Below, one piece after another: positions 24,804-32,431 of a stretch of DNA of 64,000 bases. The translations under genes were made by a program, and so were the position numbers. Each line of letters opens with the position of its first letter. The first letter of the stretch is position 1. Source of the stretch: Candidatus Limnocylindrales bacterium (lineage in GTDB: Bacteria; Desulfobacterota; Binatia; UBA1149; CAITLU01). Under the pieces are notes generated by a model. It had not been told where the DNA came from and ran no database searches. It saw only the letters and a list, made by a program, of their open reading frames with translations. The DNA is taken from NCBI GenBank assembly GCA_035626395.1, contig DASPNR010000031.1, positions 62,001 through 126,000 on the forward strand. Reading direction: 5' to 3'.

Positions 24804-26534
24804 TCAAAGGGGCCGACCGGGGCGCGGGGCGGTGAGCTCGCGCAGCCATAGCGCTAGCAGGAGAAGCGTGCCCAGGGACCAGCTGGCCACCATGGCGGGC
24901 AGATAGAAGGGGCGGTAGCGGACGGTGACGGGGCCGCTGCGGCGAAACTGGACGGCCAGCCGCTTGCGGCCCTGCAGCACCGTGGCGGCTCCGCTCTCGA
25001 CGACCCAGCCGCCGAGCGCGTTGAGGTTGACCTCCGCGATCGCCGGCGACGCGCCCTCGTAGTGCAGCGTGACGCGTCCAGGCGTGACCGTCTCCAGCGT
25101 GGCTTTGCCGCGTCCCGAGCGCAGCTCCAGCTCGCCGACGTAGACCGGCTGCTCCTTGAACCGGATCGCGCGCTGGCTCTGCACCGGCTCGTAGCAGTAC
25201 CGCGAGCCGAGGCCTTTGCCGTAGTGCGCCGGCTTCTCGGCCATCTCGATGGTGTGATGCCAGTCCTCGACCGTGATCAACGGCGCAGTCGCATCGGCGC
25301 GAATCGTCGGGCTTCCCCACGAATAGGCGGCAAGCCACGTCAGCGTCGAGACCGTCAGCGTTTCCGCCGCCAGGAACACGGCAACCGCCAGGAACGCCGC
25401 GCGCGCCGGCCGCAGCCGCTCGAGCGATGCCGTCAGCACGACGATCCACGCGATGTGGAAGAGCACGAACAGGCGGCTGGGAACGTGCGCGTTGCGCAGC
25501 AGCGGGAGGTTCTGCAGCAGACTCCAGGGGCTCAGCGGCGTCAGCCAGTTCGTAGCGGCCCAGAAGAACAGCACGGCCACGAGCAGCCATCCCAGCATCG
25601 ACCGTCGCAGTTCGCGCTGCCGCAACCCCCAGGCAACGCATGCCGCGGCGACGACTCCGAGGTACATGCCGTACTCGTGAAAGCGGTACTCCAGGCCGAT
25701 TCCGTGATGGCGGCTCTGGCGCGGCCAGAAAAGGATGCGCGGCAGCTCCCAGAAAAGCGCGACGCTCTCGACCTTGCGCGCGCTCGTGTCGTGCATCGCT
25801 TCGATGGGATAGGCCTTGGAAGCGATCAGCGCGGCCGCCGCCACGAGCAGCGCCAGCGAGAACAGCGGCGCGCGCCACGCCGCCGCCAGCGCCTGACGCC
25901 ACGGCACCATGCCGGCCAGCGTCAGCGCCAGAGCCAGATACAGCGAGTAGACGAAGGCGTAGATCGCGCCCTCCAGCATGAAGAACGAGAGCAGCGTGGC
26001 CAGCGCCAGCTGCATGCGGCGCTCGCTCAGCCGCAGCAGCGTCAGGCACACCAGCGGAAGCAGCGCGATGGCGGCAAAACGGATGTGGCCTTCGCTCCAG
26101 TGGAGCGAGAACCACGTGCTGGCGATGAAGAGCCAGCCGCCCAGCAGCGAAAGCGGACGGCTTCGGCCCAGGTGCCGCAGCAGCAGCGTCATCGAGGCCC
26201 AGCCGCCGGCGGCGAACAGCCACAGAGTAAGGAGGTTGGCGTTGTGCGGCGTCAGCGCCAGGTCCAGCAGCATGAGCGGCGAGAGCAGACGCGACTGCGG
26301 ATTGGCGGCCAGGTCGACGCCGCCGCAGACCCACGGGTCGTGCAGCGGGAGCGTCCGGTAATGCAGCACGGCCGAGCGCACCACCCACGACAGCGAATCG
26401 AAGTAGTGCCAGTCGTAGCCCGCGCTCCAGCGCCAGAACGCCAGCGGCACTGCCAGCGCCAGCGACGATCCGCAAAGATAGGTGACGGCCTGCAGCAGTC
26501 GCGAGGATGGCCGAAACGGCAAAGGCATCGACAT
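24804..26534 (-). CDS. Large polytopic membrane protein (YfhO/glycosyltransferase-C-like)
   Basis: This 576-residue protein has about ten hydrophobic segments in its first 400 residues. A probable lumenal motif, DPWVCGGVDLAANPQSRLLS, lies near residue 65, followed by WSEGHIRFAAIALLPLVCL. The text LPLHDPWVCGG resembles the first loop of YfhO-type and GT-C-fold membrane enzymes, which use lipid-linked sugars. The C-terminal 150 residues (LRSGRGKATLETVTPGRVTL, VNLNALGGWVVESGA) form a soluble beta domain before a last membrane helix. I cannot name a substrate. It lies 12 bp after the TrmO gene on the same strand. Confidence 0.65.
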   Translation of the reverse strand: MSMPLPFRPSSRLLQAVTYLCGSSLALAVPLAFWRWSAGYDWHYFDSLSWVVRSAVLHYRTLPLHDPWVCGGVDLAANPQSRLLSPLMLLDLALTPHNANLLTLWLFAAGGWASMTLLLRHLGRSRPLSLLGGWLFIASTWFSLHWSEGHIRFAAIALLPLVCLTLLRLSERRMQLALATLLSFFMLEGAIYAFVYSLYLALALTLAGMVPWRQALAAAWRAPLFSLALLVAAAALIASKAYPIEAMHDTSARKVESVALFWELPRILFWPRQSRHHGIGLEYRFHEYGMYLGVVAAACVAWGLRQRELRRSMLGWLLVAVLFFWAATNWLTPLSPWSLLQNLPLLRNAHVPSRLFVLFHIAWIVVLTASLERLRPARAAFLAVAVFLAAETLTVSTLTWLAAYSWGSPTIRADATAPLITVEDWHHTIEMAEKPAHYGKGLGSRYCYEPVQSQRAIRFKEQPVYVGELELRSGRGKATLETVTPGRVTLHYEGASPAIAEVNLNALGGWVVESGAATVLQGRKRLAVQFRRSGPVTVRYRPFYLPAMVASWSLGTLLLLALWLRELTAPRPGRPL

Positions 26535-26546
26535 GTGCCGTGCCGC

Positions 26547-27050
26547 TCAGCGCGGAGGACGGTAGGGCTTCTTCAGGCGCGGCTCGATGCCGGCGTCCAG
26601 GTACGGCTGCAGCCAGCCGTTGCCGGCATGCGGATGGGCGTCGATGCCGGCGAGGTAGGGCTTGATGTCGAGAATGGGCGTGCCATCGAGCAGGTCGATG
26701 CCGTGCACGTGCACGAGGCCTTCGGTCTGCCGCACCTCGCGCACGGCGACGTTGCTCAGCCCGATCTGCGAGGGACGGTTGGGCGCGCGCGTCGCGAACA
26801 CACCGCGTCTGGGCCCACCGCGCGGCGGCTTGACAGTGGCGCTCCAGCCGCGGCTGCGATCGAACAGGAAGAGGATCCAGATGCGCTCGAAGCTGCCGAG
26901 ATCCGCCAGTGCCTCACGGTACTCCTGCTCGATCTCCAGCGTGCCGAAGCTGTCGGGCACGGCCGAGGGCTGATGAGGCGCGTCCTCGCGCCGCGTCCAG
27001 GGCGTGCGCGCCAGGCCGACGATGCGCAGCTCAGCGATCGTTGGCAGCAT
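26547..27050 (-). CDS. trmO: tRNA threonylcarbamoyladenosine methyltransferase TrmO-like
   Basis: This 167-residue protein carries the TrmO/YaeB core GVFATRAPNRPSQIGLSNVA near residues 84-103, and VHGIDLLDGTPILDIKPYL further on. LADLGSFERIWILFLFDRS is the preceding strand-helix unit. TrmO N6-methylates t6A37 in certain tRNAs using S-adenosylmethionine. The text HVHGIDLLDG closely matches the conserved VxxLDxxDGTPxxDIKPY. The C-terminal extension found in E. coli is short here. The ATG lies 20 bp inside the upstream coiled-coil gene. Confidence 0.88.
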   Translation of the reverse strand: MLPTIAELRIVGLARTPWTRREDAPHQPSAVPDSFGTLEIEQEYREALADLGSFERIWILFLFDRSRGWSATVKPPRGGPRRGVFATRAPNRPSQIGLSNVAVREVRQTEGLVHVHGIDLLDGTPILDIKPYLAGIDAHPHAGNGWLQPYLDAGIEPRLKKPYRPPR

Positions 27051-27636
27051 CGGTGACCTTGCCGAGGTCGCTCGTGGACATCCCGGTCACCGAGAAGATC
27101 TCGGTCAGCGCGTCGATGCGCTCCTGGCGGTATCGCTCTCGGATCTCCTCGCCGGCACCGTCGGGACGCAGGTGCCGCAGCACGCGCTGGGCCGCACGCA
27201 GCGTCATCGCCGCATCGGTGAGCCGCTCGAGCTGGGCGTCCTCGAGCTGACGATCGGGCAGCTGCTCGGCAAGCTGAGCCACGACCAGATCGCGCACCTG
27301 CTGGCGCGTCAGCGTTTCGCGCCGCTCCAGGCGCTCGGCCTGGCGCTCGATGCGCTCCTTGTCGCGGCGACGCTCGTCCTTTTCGTGATCGACCGCTCGC
27401 TGCGGCTGCGGCAGGCGTTGCGAGGGCGCCTGGCGGGGCTGCCGCTCCACCGCGGCCGGCTCCGCGGCGGCACCCGCGCCGCGGCCTTCGTCCTGGTCGC
27501 GGTGCGGCTCCTGACGCCCCGAGCCGGTGGCTGCCGGCTCGAGCGGCGCGCGTTGCCGCGCATCGAGAAAACGCGCGGCGACGACATAGCCGCCGAGCAG
27601 AGCCGCCACGAACAGAAGCGCGCCGGTTCGCTGCAC
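27031..27636 (-). CDS. Membrane-anchored charged coiled-coil protein, unknown function
   Basis: This 201-residue protein begins with a single hydrophobic segment (ALLFVAALLGGYVVAARFL, residues 6-24). A Glu/Arg/Gln-rich low-complexity stretch (30-100) follows, with helices such as RQQVRDLVVAQLAEQLPDRQ and RAAQRVLRHL at the end. It looks like a signal-anchored periplasmic coiled-coil protein. I do not recognise a family. It overlaps the TrmO gene by 20 bp, so the two are translationally linked. The opposite strand is also open but its product has no anchor or family feature, so I prefer this strand. Confidence 0.55.
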   Translation of the reverse strand: MQRTGALLFVAALLGGYVVAARFLDARQRAPLEPAATGSGRQEPHRDQDEGRGAGAAAEPAAVERQPRQAPSQRLPQPQRAVDHEKDERRRDKERIERQAERLERRETLTRQQVRDLVVAQLAEQLPDRQLEDAQLERLTDAAMTLRAAQRVLRHLRPDGAGEEIRERYRQERIDALTEIFSVTGMSTSDLGKVTDAANDR

Positions 27637-27767
27637 TCGCGCAGGCTATGAGGCGGACCTCGCGCAAGTCAACACGAGCGGTCTCGTCGGTGGGATCGGG
27701 AGCTCAGCCGCCGCATCCTGGTCTGGCCAGTCGCCTCGGGCGCCGAAATCCTCTAAGGAAGGCTTCC

Positions 27768-28382
27768 GTGAGCGAATCGGCTCGCAAGCGCGTCCCGCGC
27801 GACGTCCGCGAAGCAGCGATCCTGGAAGCAGCCCTCAAGGCCTTCTCCGAGGACGGCTATGCCGGCGCCAGCCTCAAGCGCATCGCCACCGATGCGGGCC
27901 TGGCATCGCCTCAGCTGCTGGCCTGGTACTTTCCCTCCAAGCGCGACCTCTACCTGCGAACGATGCTGCGCTATGCCGCGGTATTCGCCGACCTGCACGT
28001 GGGTCTGGAGGAGTGGGAGGCCGATCCGGAGCAGTACCTGCATCGCATGGCGGAGCGCTTCCTCAGCGGCTTTCGCGACCCGAGCGTGCGCATGGCGTAC
28101 CGCCTCATCCTTCGTTCTCCGCACGCCAACACGAATCGGCACGTGACCGAATACCGACCCGAGAACATCTACGTGGTGCTGGAGCGTTATCTGAAGCGGC
28201 AGATGGACGCCGGCAAGCTCGTTCGGCAAAACCCGACGCTGGCCGCGGCGTCGTTCGTCTCGTTGCTATGGGGCCATGCCACGGCGCGCCTGTTCCCGAT
28301 GCTGACGCCGCCGCCGCCGTCCGACGAGGAGTGGGCCCAGCACTGCGTGCAGCTGTTCCTGCGTGGCATGCTGCCGCGCTGA
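27768..28382 (+). CDS. TetR/AcrR family transcriptional regulator
   Basis: This 204-residue regulator has a helix-turn-helix near residues 14-58: AILEAALKAFSEDGYAGASL, then KRIATDAGLASPQLLAWYFP and SKRDLYLR. The C-terminal domain (MAERFLSGFRDPSVRMAYRL) is of the TetR_C type. I start at GTG 27768, which follows AAGGAAGG; upstream codons in frame are Arg/Ser-rich without structure. It converges on the LLM oxidoreductase gene, with only 30 bp between stops. Effector and target are unknown. Confidence 0.88.
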   Translation: MSESARKRVPRDVREAAILEAALKAFSEDGYAGASLKRIATDAGLASPQLLAWYFPSKRDLYLRTMLRYAAVFADLHVGLEEWEADPEQYLHRMAERFLSGFRDPSVRMAYRLILRSPHANTNRHVTEYRPENIYVVLERYLKRQMDAGKLVRQNPTLAAASFVSLLWGHATARLFPMLTPPPPSDEEWAQHCVQLFLRGMLPR

Positions 28383-28412
28383 GGCGTCAGCTCGGCGGTC
28401 ACCACCGCGCGC

Positions 28413-29471
28413 TCATCGCAGCGCCGGAATCACCTTCTCCGCAAACAGCCGCAGGCCGCGGTGTGCGTAGTCGCCCGGTATTCCGGCGAAACGGAAGCAC
28501 GCATTGAAGATGAAGTCGCCGATCATCTCGCGCCGCTGGCGGAGCTTCTCGACGATCATCTCCGGCGTTCCCCACGCCTGCACCTGCGTGTAGTTCTCGA
28601 CCACAACGTCCAGGCCGATCGCGCGCAGGATCTCGACGCTGTTGCCGTACATCTCGTAGCCGCGCGCCTTCTTGAGGTGGTCGCTCATCAGCTCGTAATG
28701 TTCGAACACGGTGAGCAGATAGCCGCCGACGTACTTGCGCGCCATCTCCTCGGCGCGCCCGGCATCGTCGTCGCAGACGATCATGTCGGCAGTCAGCACC
28801 GGGGGAATTCTCTTGCTCGGGTGCCGGGTGCGGAACAGCTCGCGATAGCGGTCGATGCCTTCGCGCGCCGTCGGCCACGGCGCCTGCGAGAAGATGGCCA
28901 TGCCTGCGCCGATGCGCGCCGCCGCCTCGACCGAGTCCGGCGACATCGCGATCGCGTAGACACGATCGCGAAATCCCGCACGTGGCCGCGGCCGGATCTC
29001 GGTGCGTTCGCGCTGGTAGTAGCGGCCGTTGCATTCGAACCAGCCGGTGTCGAGCGCGTCGAGGATCGAATCGGCAGCCTCGTCGAAGCGCTCGCGCGAG
29101 GTCTCCATGTCGATGCCGAAGCCGGCGTACTCGCGCCGCGCCAGCCCTCGGCCCATGCCGAAGATGGCGCGCCCGTCGCTGAGGTGGTCGAGCACCGAGA
29201 GCTTCTCGACCACGCGAAGCGGATCGTTCCACGGAAGAATGACGGCGCCGGTGGCCAGGCGGATGCGGCGTGTGCGGCCGGCGAGATACGCGAGGTACTG
29301 GAGGTTGTCGGGGCAGGCGGCGTAGTCGCGGAAGTGATGCTCGACCACCCACACCGAATCCAGGCCGAGCTCCTCGGCGTCCAGCGCCATCGCGATCTCT
29401 TCGCGCCATAGCCCCGCGTCGTCGATGGCGCTTCCATGGTTTTGGAAGATTTGCAGAAGGCCGAACTGCAT
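28413..29471 (-). CDS. LLM-class flavin-dependent oxidoreductase (luciferase-like)
   Basis: This 352-residue TIM-barrel monooxygenase has AEELGLDSVWVVEHHFRDYA at residues about 33-52, and then RIRLATGAVILPWNDPLRVV. GRAIFGMGRGLARREYAGFG and SRERFDEAADSILDAL follow. These are bacterial luciferase family motifs, which bind reduced FMN or F420. YAIAMSPDSVEAAARIGAGM is the late barrel strand. The substrate is unknown; candidates are alkanes, sulfonates and aromatic or terpenoid compounds. Whether it uses FMN or F420 cannot be decided by eye. It is convergent with the TetR gene. Confidence 0.9.
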   Translation of the reverse strand: MQFGLLQIFQNHGSAIDDAGLWREEIAMALDAEELGLDSVWVVEHHFRDYAACPDNLQYLAYLAGRTRRIRLATGAVILPWNDPLRVVEKLSVLDHLSDGRAIFGMGRGLARREYAGFGIDMETSRERFDEAADSILDALDTGWFECNGRYYQRERTEIRPRPRAGFRDRVYAIAMSPDSVEAAARIGAGMAIFSQAPWPTAREGIDRYRELFRTRHPSKRIPPVLTADMIVCDDDAGRAEEMARKYVGGYLLTVFEHYELMSDHLKKARGYEMYGNSVEILRAIGLDVVVENYTQVQAWGTPEMIVEKLRQRREMIGDFIFNACFRFAGIPGDYAHRGLRLFAEKVIPALR

Positions 29472-29548
29472 GGGTCACCTCCGGGCGTGCGCATCGGACC
29501 TATCGCCCAGGATGGGATCCGATGCACGTCGACCACGTCGCTGCGGCC

Positions 29549-30253
29549 TCAGTCCTGCGCGCAGACTCCCCAGGATCACCGGTGCCGAACTGATAGCTGG
29601 TGTTGCACGAGGATGCGCGGCGCAGCATCCGGAATGGCTCGGGAGGTGATGTCGACGCAGTTGCCTCGGGCTGGGACGCGCACTGCGGCGAGACGCCGTT
29701 TCCGGTCACCGAATAGGCCCCAAGCTCGGGGCCGCTGGCCAGCGTCTAGCCATAGAAACCTTCGGCGCGGATGCCGTAGAGGCCATTGCCGTGGATGCCC
29801 GAGCCGCCCAGCACACGGATATGCGACTCGACGAGCGCGCCGCCGCCGCCGTTGTCCTCGATGGTGGAGCCGATGACGGTGGCCCTGACAGCGTCGATGC
29901 CGTGCCCGTCGTTGTTCGAAATGTGGCTGTCGCGTATCCGGCAGCGTGTTGACGCGCACGCCGCCTCCTGCGTTTCCAGTGACCGACGTGCGAACGAGGG
30001 AGGCGTAAACGGCCGCGTCGATGGCGAAGCCGGCGTTGGTGCCGGTCACTCCGGTGATCGAGCTGTCGCGGATGTGCAGCCGCCGCGTCACGATGCGCCC
30101 GACGATGTCGATGCCGGTGACATCGAGCTTCGGCCCCAGGTCGTAGATTTCCCCGTCGCCGCCGCGGATCGCCAGCGGCGCCTGGATGCGCGAAGGCCGA
30201 GCGTGGGCAATGTCCTCCACTGCGACCCTCGTCGTCTGTAGGAGGTGAGTCAA
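29549..30253 (-). pseudogene. Decayed right-handed beta-helix protein gene
   Basis: Fragments of one protein are spread over several frames. The first (30253 to about 29950) reads DLGPKLDVTGIDIVGRIVTR and HIRDSSITGVTGTNAGFAID, then TSVTGNAGGGVRVNTL. After a frameshift near 29945, RIRDSHISNNDGHGIDAVRA and then IEDNGGGGALVESHIRVLGG continue the same beta-helix pattern. A TAG at about 29747 follows GFYG. A later frame gives SCNTSYQFGTG, and a further shift near 29570 gives WGVCAQD before a stop at 29549. No signal peptide is present, so the 5' end is also lost. Breaks at several points argue for decay over sequencing error. Confidence 0.75.
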
Positions 30254-30325
30254 GACAGGCGGATGACCGCGATCTCCGTCCAGCCACGAGCTGTACTTGC
30301 CATTGGCAGCCGGGAACGATGCGGC

Positions 30326-32431
30326 ATGCGCCCAGCCGCTTTCCTCCTCGTCGCCTGTCTCTGTGTTTCACCGTCGATCGCCATGGGCGAGCGCCTGATC
30401 TCCACGTTCGACCCGGTATGGACCACGGCCACGTACGGCAACGGTATCGGGTTGACCGGCATCGAGCATGCAGACCTCGATGGCGACGGCCTCGAAGAGG
30501 TCGTCATCGGTTCCGCCCGGCACTCGGGCCGCAACACGATCTGGGCGGTGCAGCAGTACGATCGGCGGCGCCAACGCTACGACCTGCGCTGGCAGAGCCT
30601 CGGTGACGGCGACTTCATCAACGACGTGGCCGTTCTGCGCTTCGAGGTCACCCCATGGCGAATCTACGTCGGCCGTCCTAGCGGGACCGTGGAGATCTAC
30701 GAGGGGGTCCGCCCGGTGCTCGTCGATACGGTCACGGTCGGCGACGAAGAGATCCAGCAGGTGCTCCAAGGCGATCCCGACAACAACGGCGTCGCCGACC
30801 TCGTCATCCTGACCGTGGACTCCACCTATTTGTACGATCCGTTCACGCTGGAGCGGCGCCGCCGGCTTTCCATCGGCGCTTCCTCCATGGTCATCGGCAA
30901 CATGGACGACGACGCCGAGGTCGAGATCGCCTACGATACCGGGCAGGTCATCACGGAAACCCCGCTTGGCCGGCAGTTCCAGTGGCGTCGCAAGCCCTTC
31001 GGCAGCTCGATCATCGGCGCCGACATCGATGGCGACGGCCGCATCGAGATCCTTTCGCACGACGATCAGACCGTGCGGGCGTTCGATGTGGAGACCAAGT
31101 CGCAGCGATGGGCGCGCTCGGCGGGCGACCACGTCATGGCACTGCACGCCGCCGACATCAGCGGCGACGGCACGGACGAGGTCTTCCATGCCGTCTACCG
31201 GGACGACTCGCTGAGCATGCGCGACGGGGCCACCGGCACGCTGGTTCGTAAGATCGGCAGCGTCGGGTGGTGGGTGCACGGTGTCGGCGTCCTGGACGCG
31301 GACGGCGACGGCAGGCTCGAGCTCCTGGTCGGCGGCGGCTCGCCTACCGATCTCAGCGCCGCTGCGCTGCACGTATATGACGCAGCCACGGGATCACTGG
31401 AGTGGCTGAGCGTCGACGACGATCCGCCCTATTACGGCATCGCCTTGGGCGACACCGACGGAGACGGCAGAGACGAGCTTGTTACCGCCAGCGCGACCAG
31501 CAACAACCAGTACGCCGACGGCCTGGTCACCGTCTATGATCCCAAGCGCAACATCCCGCTCTGGCAGACAACGCCCACGACCTTCGGCAGGTGCGTGTGG
31601 GAAGGAATCTTTGACGTCGCACTCCACGACATCGACGGCGACGGCGCGGCCGAGATCTTCGTTGCAGGAGACTGCATCCGGGATGGAGTGCTGCACGTGC
31701 TCGACGGAAAGACCCGCACGCTGGAGAACACGTACCACTACGATGACAGCTGCGGGCTGTACACGCTCGCGTTTGGCGATCTCGACGGCGACGGAGACAT
31801 CGACCTAGCCGCCGGCGCCGGCGGCCATTGTTCGCGAATCTATTCGATCGATCCGCTCACCGGCGCCGTGCAATGGCAGGTCGATGGGCCGGCGGTGGCC
31901 TGGACTGGCATGTACGACATGGCGGTGGCCAACGTCGACGCCGATCCGGCCGCCGAGATCGTGGTGTCGATCATGAACCTGTTCATCCTGGACACACACA
32001 CGCGCCAGTACACGAGCATCACTCACCCGCACTACCTGCGAGCATTCGGGCTGGTGGATACGGGCTCGGGCCGCAAGAGGATTTTCGGCGGAACCGAAGG
32101 CGGAGAACTGCTCGAGATCGACACGTCGGCCGCAACGGCCACCAGCTTGGGCAAGGTGTGCGATCACGCGATGCTGTCCATCACGCAGCTTAGCCGCCGC
32201 CGCATCGCCTATAGCTGTCGCGAGACGCTCGGCACCTACGATATCGGCGCACGCGTGGAGGAGTGGGAAAGCGAGCCGCTCAACTGGCTGCTCGGATATC
32301 ACGGCTCGATTCTATCATGGCGAGCCGGGGGCAGCCGCCGCCTTGCGGTCGGCGGCTACTACCGCGTCACCGTGCTCAAGGAGACGCTCGTGCCGGCCTC
32401 GGCGGTCACTCCGCCTGCATCATCACCGTAG
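30326..32431 (+). CDS. Secreted FG-GAP/VCBS beta-propeller protein, copy 1
   Basis: This 701-residue exported protein begins MRPAAFLLVACLCVSPSIAM, a signal peptide. Ten calcium-type FG-GAP loops follow, such as DLDGDGLEEVVIGS, DPDNNGVADLVIL, DIDGDGRIEILS, DADGDGRLELLVGGG, DTDGDGRDELVTAS, DIDGDGAAEIFVAGD and DLDGDGDIDLAAGA. They imply a propeller or tandem blades built of acidic loops. The C-terminus holds paired Cys (KVCDHAM and IAYSCRETLGTYDIGARVEE). I start at ATG 30326 because the signal peptide begins there. Function is unknown; related proteins are extracellular and calcium-dependent. It overlaps its convergent paralogue by 26 bp. Confidence 0.88.
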   Translation: MRPAAFLLVACLCVSPSIAMGERLISTFDPVWTTATYGNGIGLTGIEHADLDGDGLEEVVIGSARHSGRNTIWAVQQYDRRRQRYDLRWQSLGDGDFINDVAVLRFEVTPWRIYVGRPSGTVEIYEGVRPVLVDTVTVGDEEIQQVLQGDPDNNGVADLVILTVDSTYLYDPFTLERRRRLSIGASSMVIGNMDDDAEVEIAYDTGQVITETPLGRQFQWRRKPFGSSIIGADIDGDGRIEILSHDDQTVRAFDVETKSQRWARSAGDHVMALHAADISGDGTDEVFHAVYRDDSLSMRDGATGTLVRKIGSVGWWVHGVGVLDADGDGRLELLVGGGSPTDLSAAALHVYDAATGSLEWLSVDDDPPYYGIALGDTDGDGRDELVTASATSNNQYADGLVTVYDPKRNIPLWQTTPTTFGRCVWEGIFDVALHDIDGDGAAEIFVAGDCIRDGVLHVLDGKTRTLENTYHYDDSCGLYTLAFGDLDGDGDIDLAAGAGGHCSRIYSIDPLTGAVQWQVDGPAVAWTGMYDMAVANVDADPAAEIVVSIMNLFILDTHTRQYTSITHPHYLRAFGLVDTGSGRKRIFGGTEGGELLEIDTSAATATSLGKVCDHAMLSITQLSRRRIAYSCRETLGTYDIGARVEEWESEPLNWLLGYHGSILSWRAGGSRRLAVGGYYRVTVLKETLVPASAVTPPASSP

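Noticed and set aside
25062-27056. Long plus-strand frame across the membrane-protein and TrmO genes
   Set aside because: It spans two genes that are well supported on the minus strand and its product is low-complexity Arg/Gln text.
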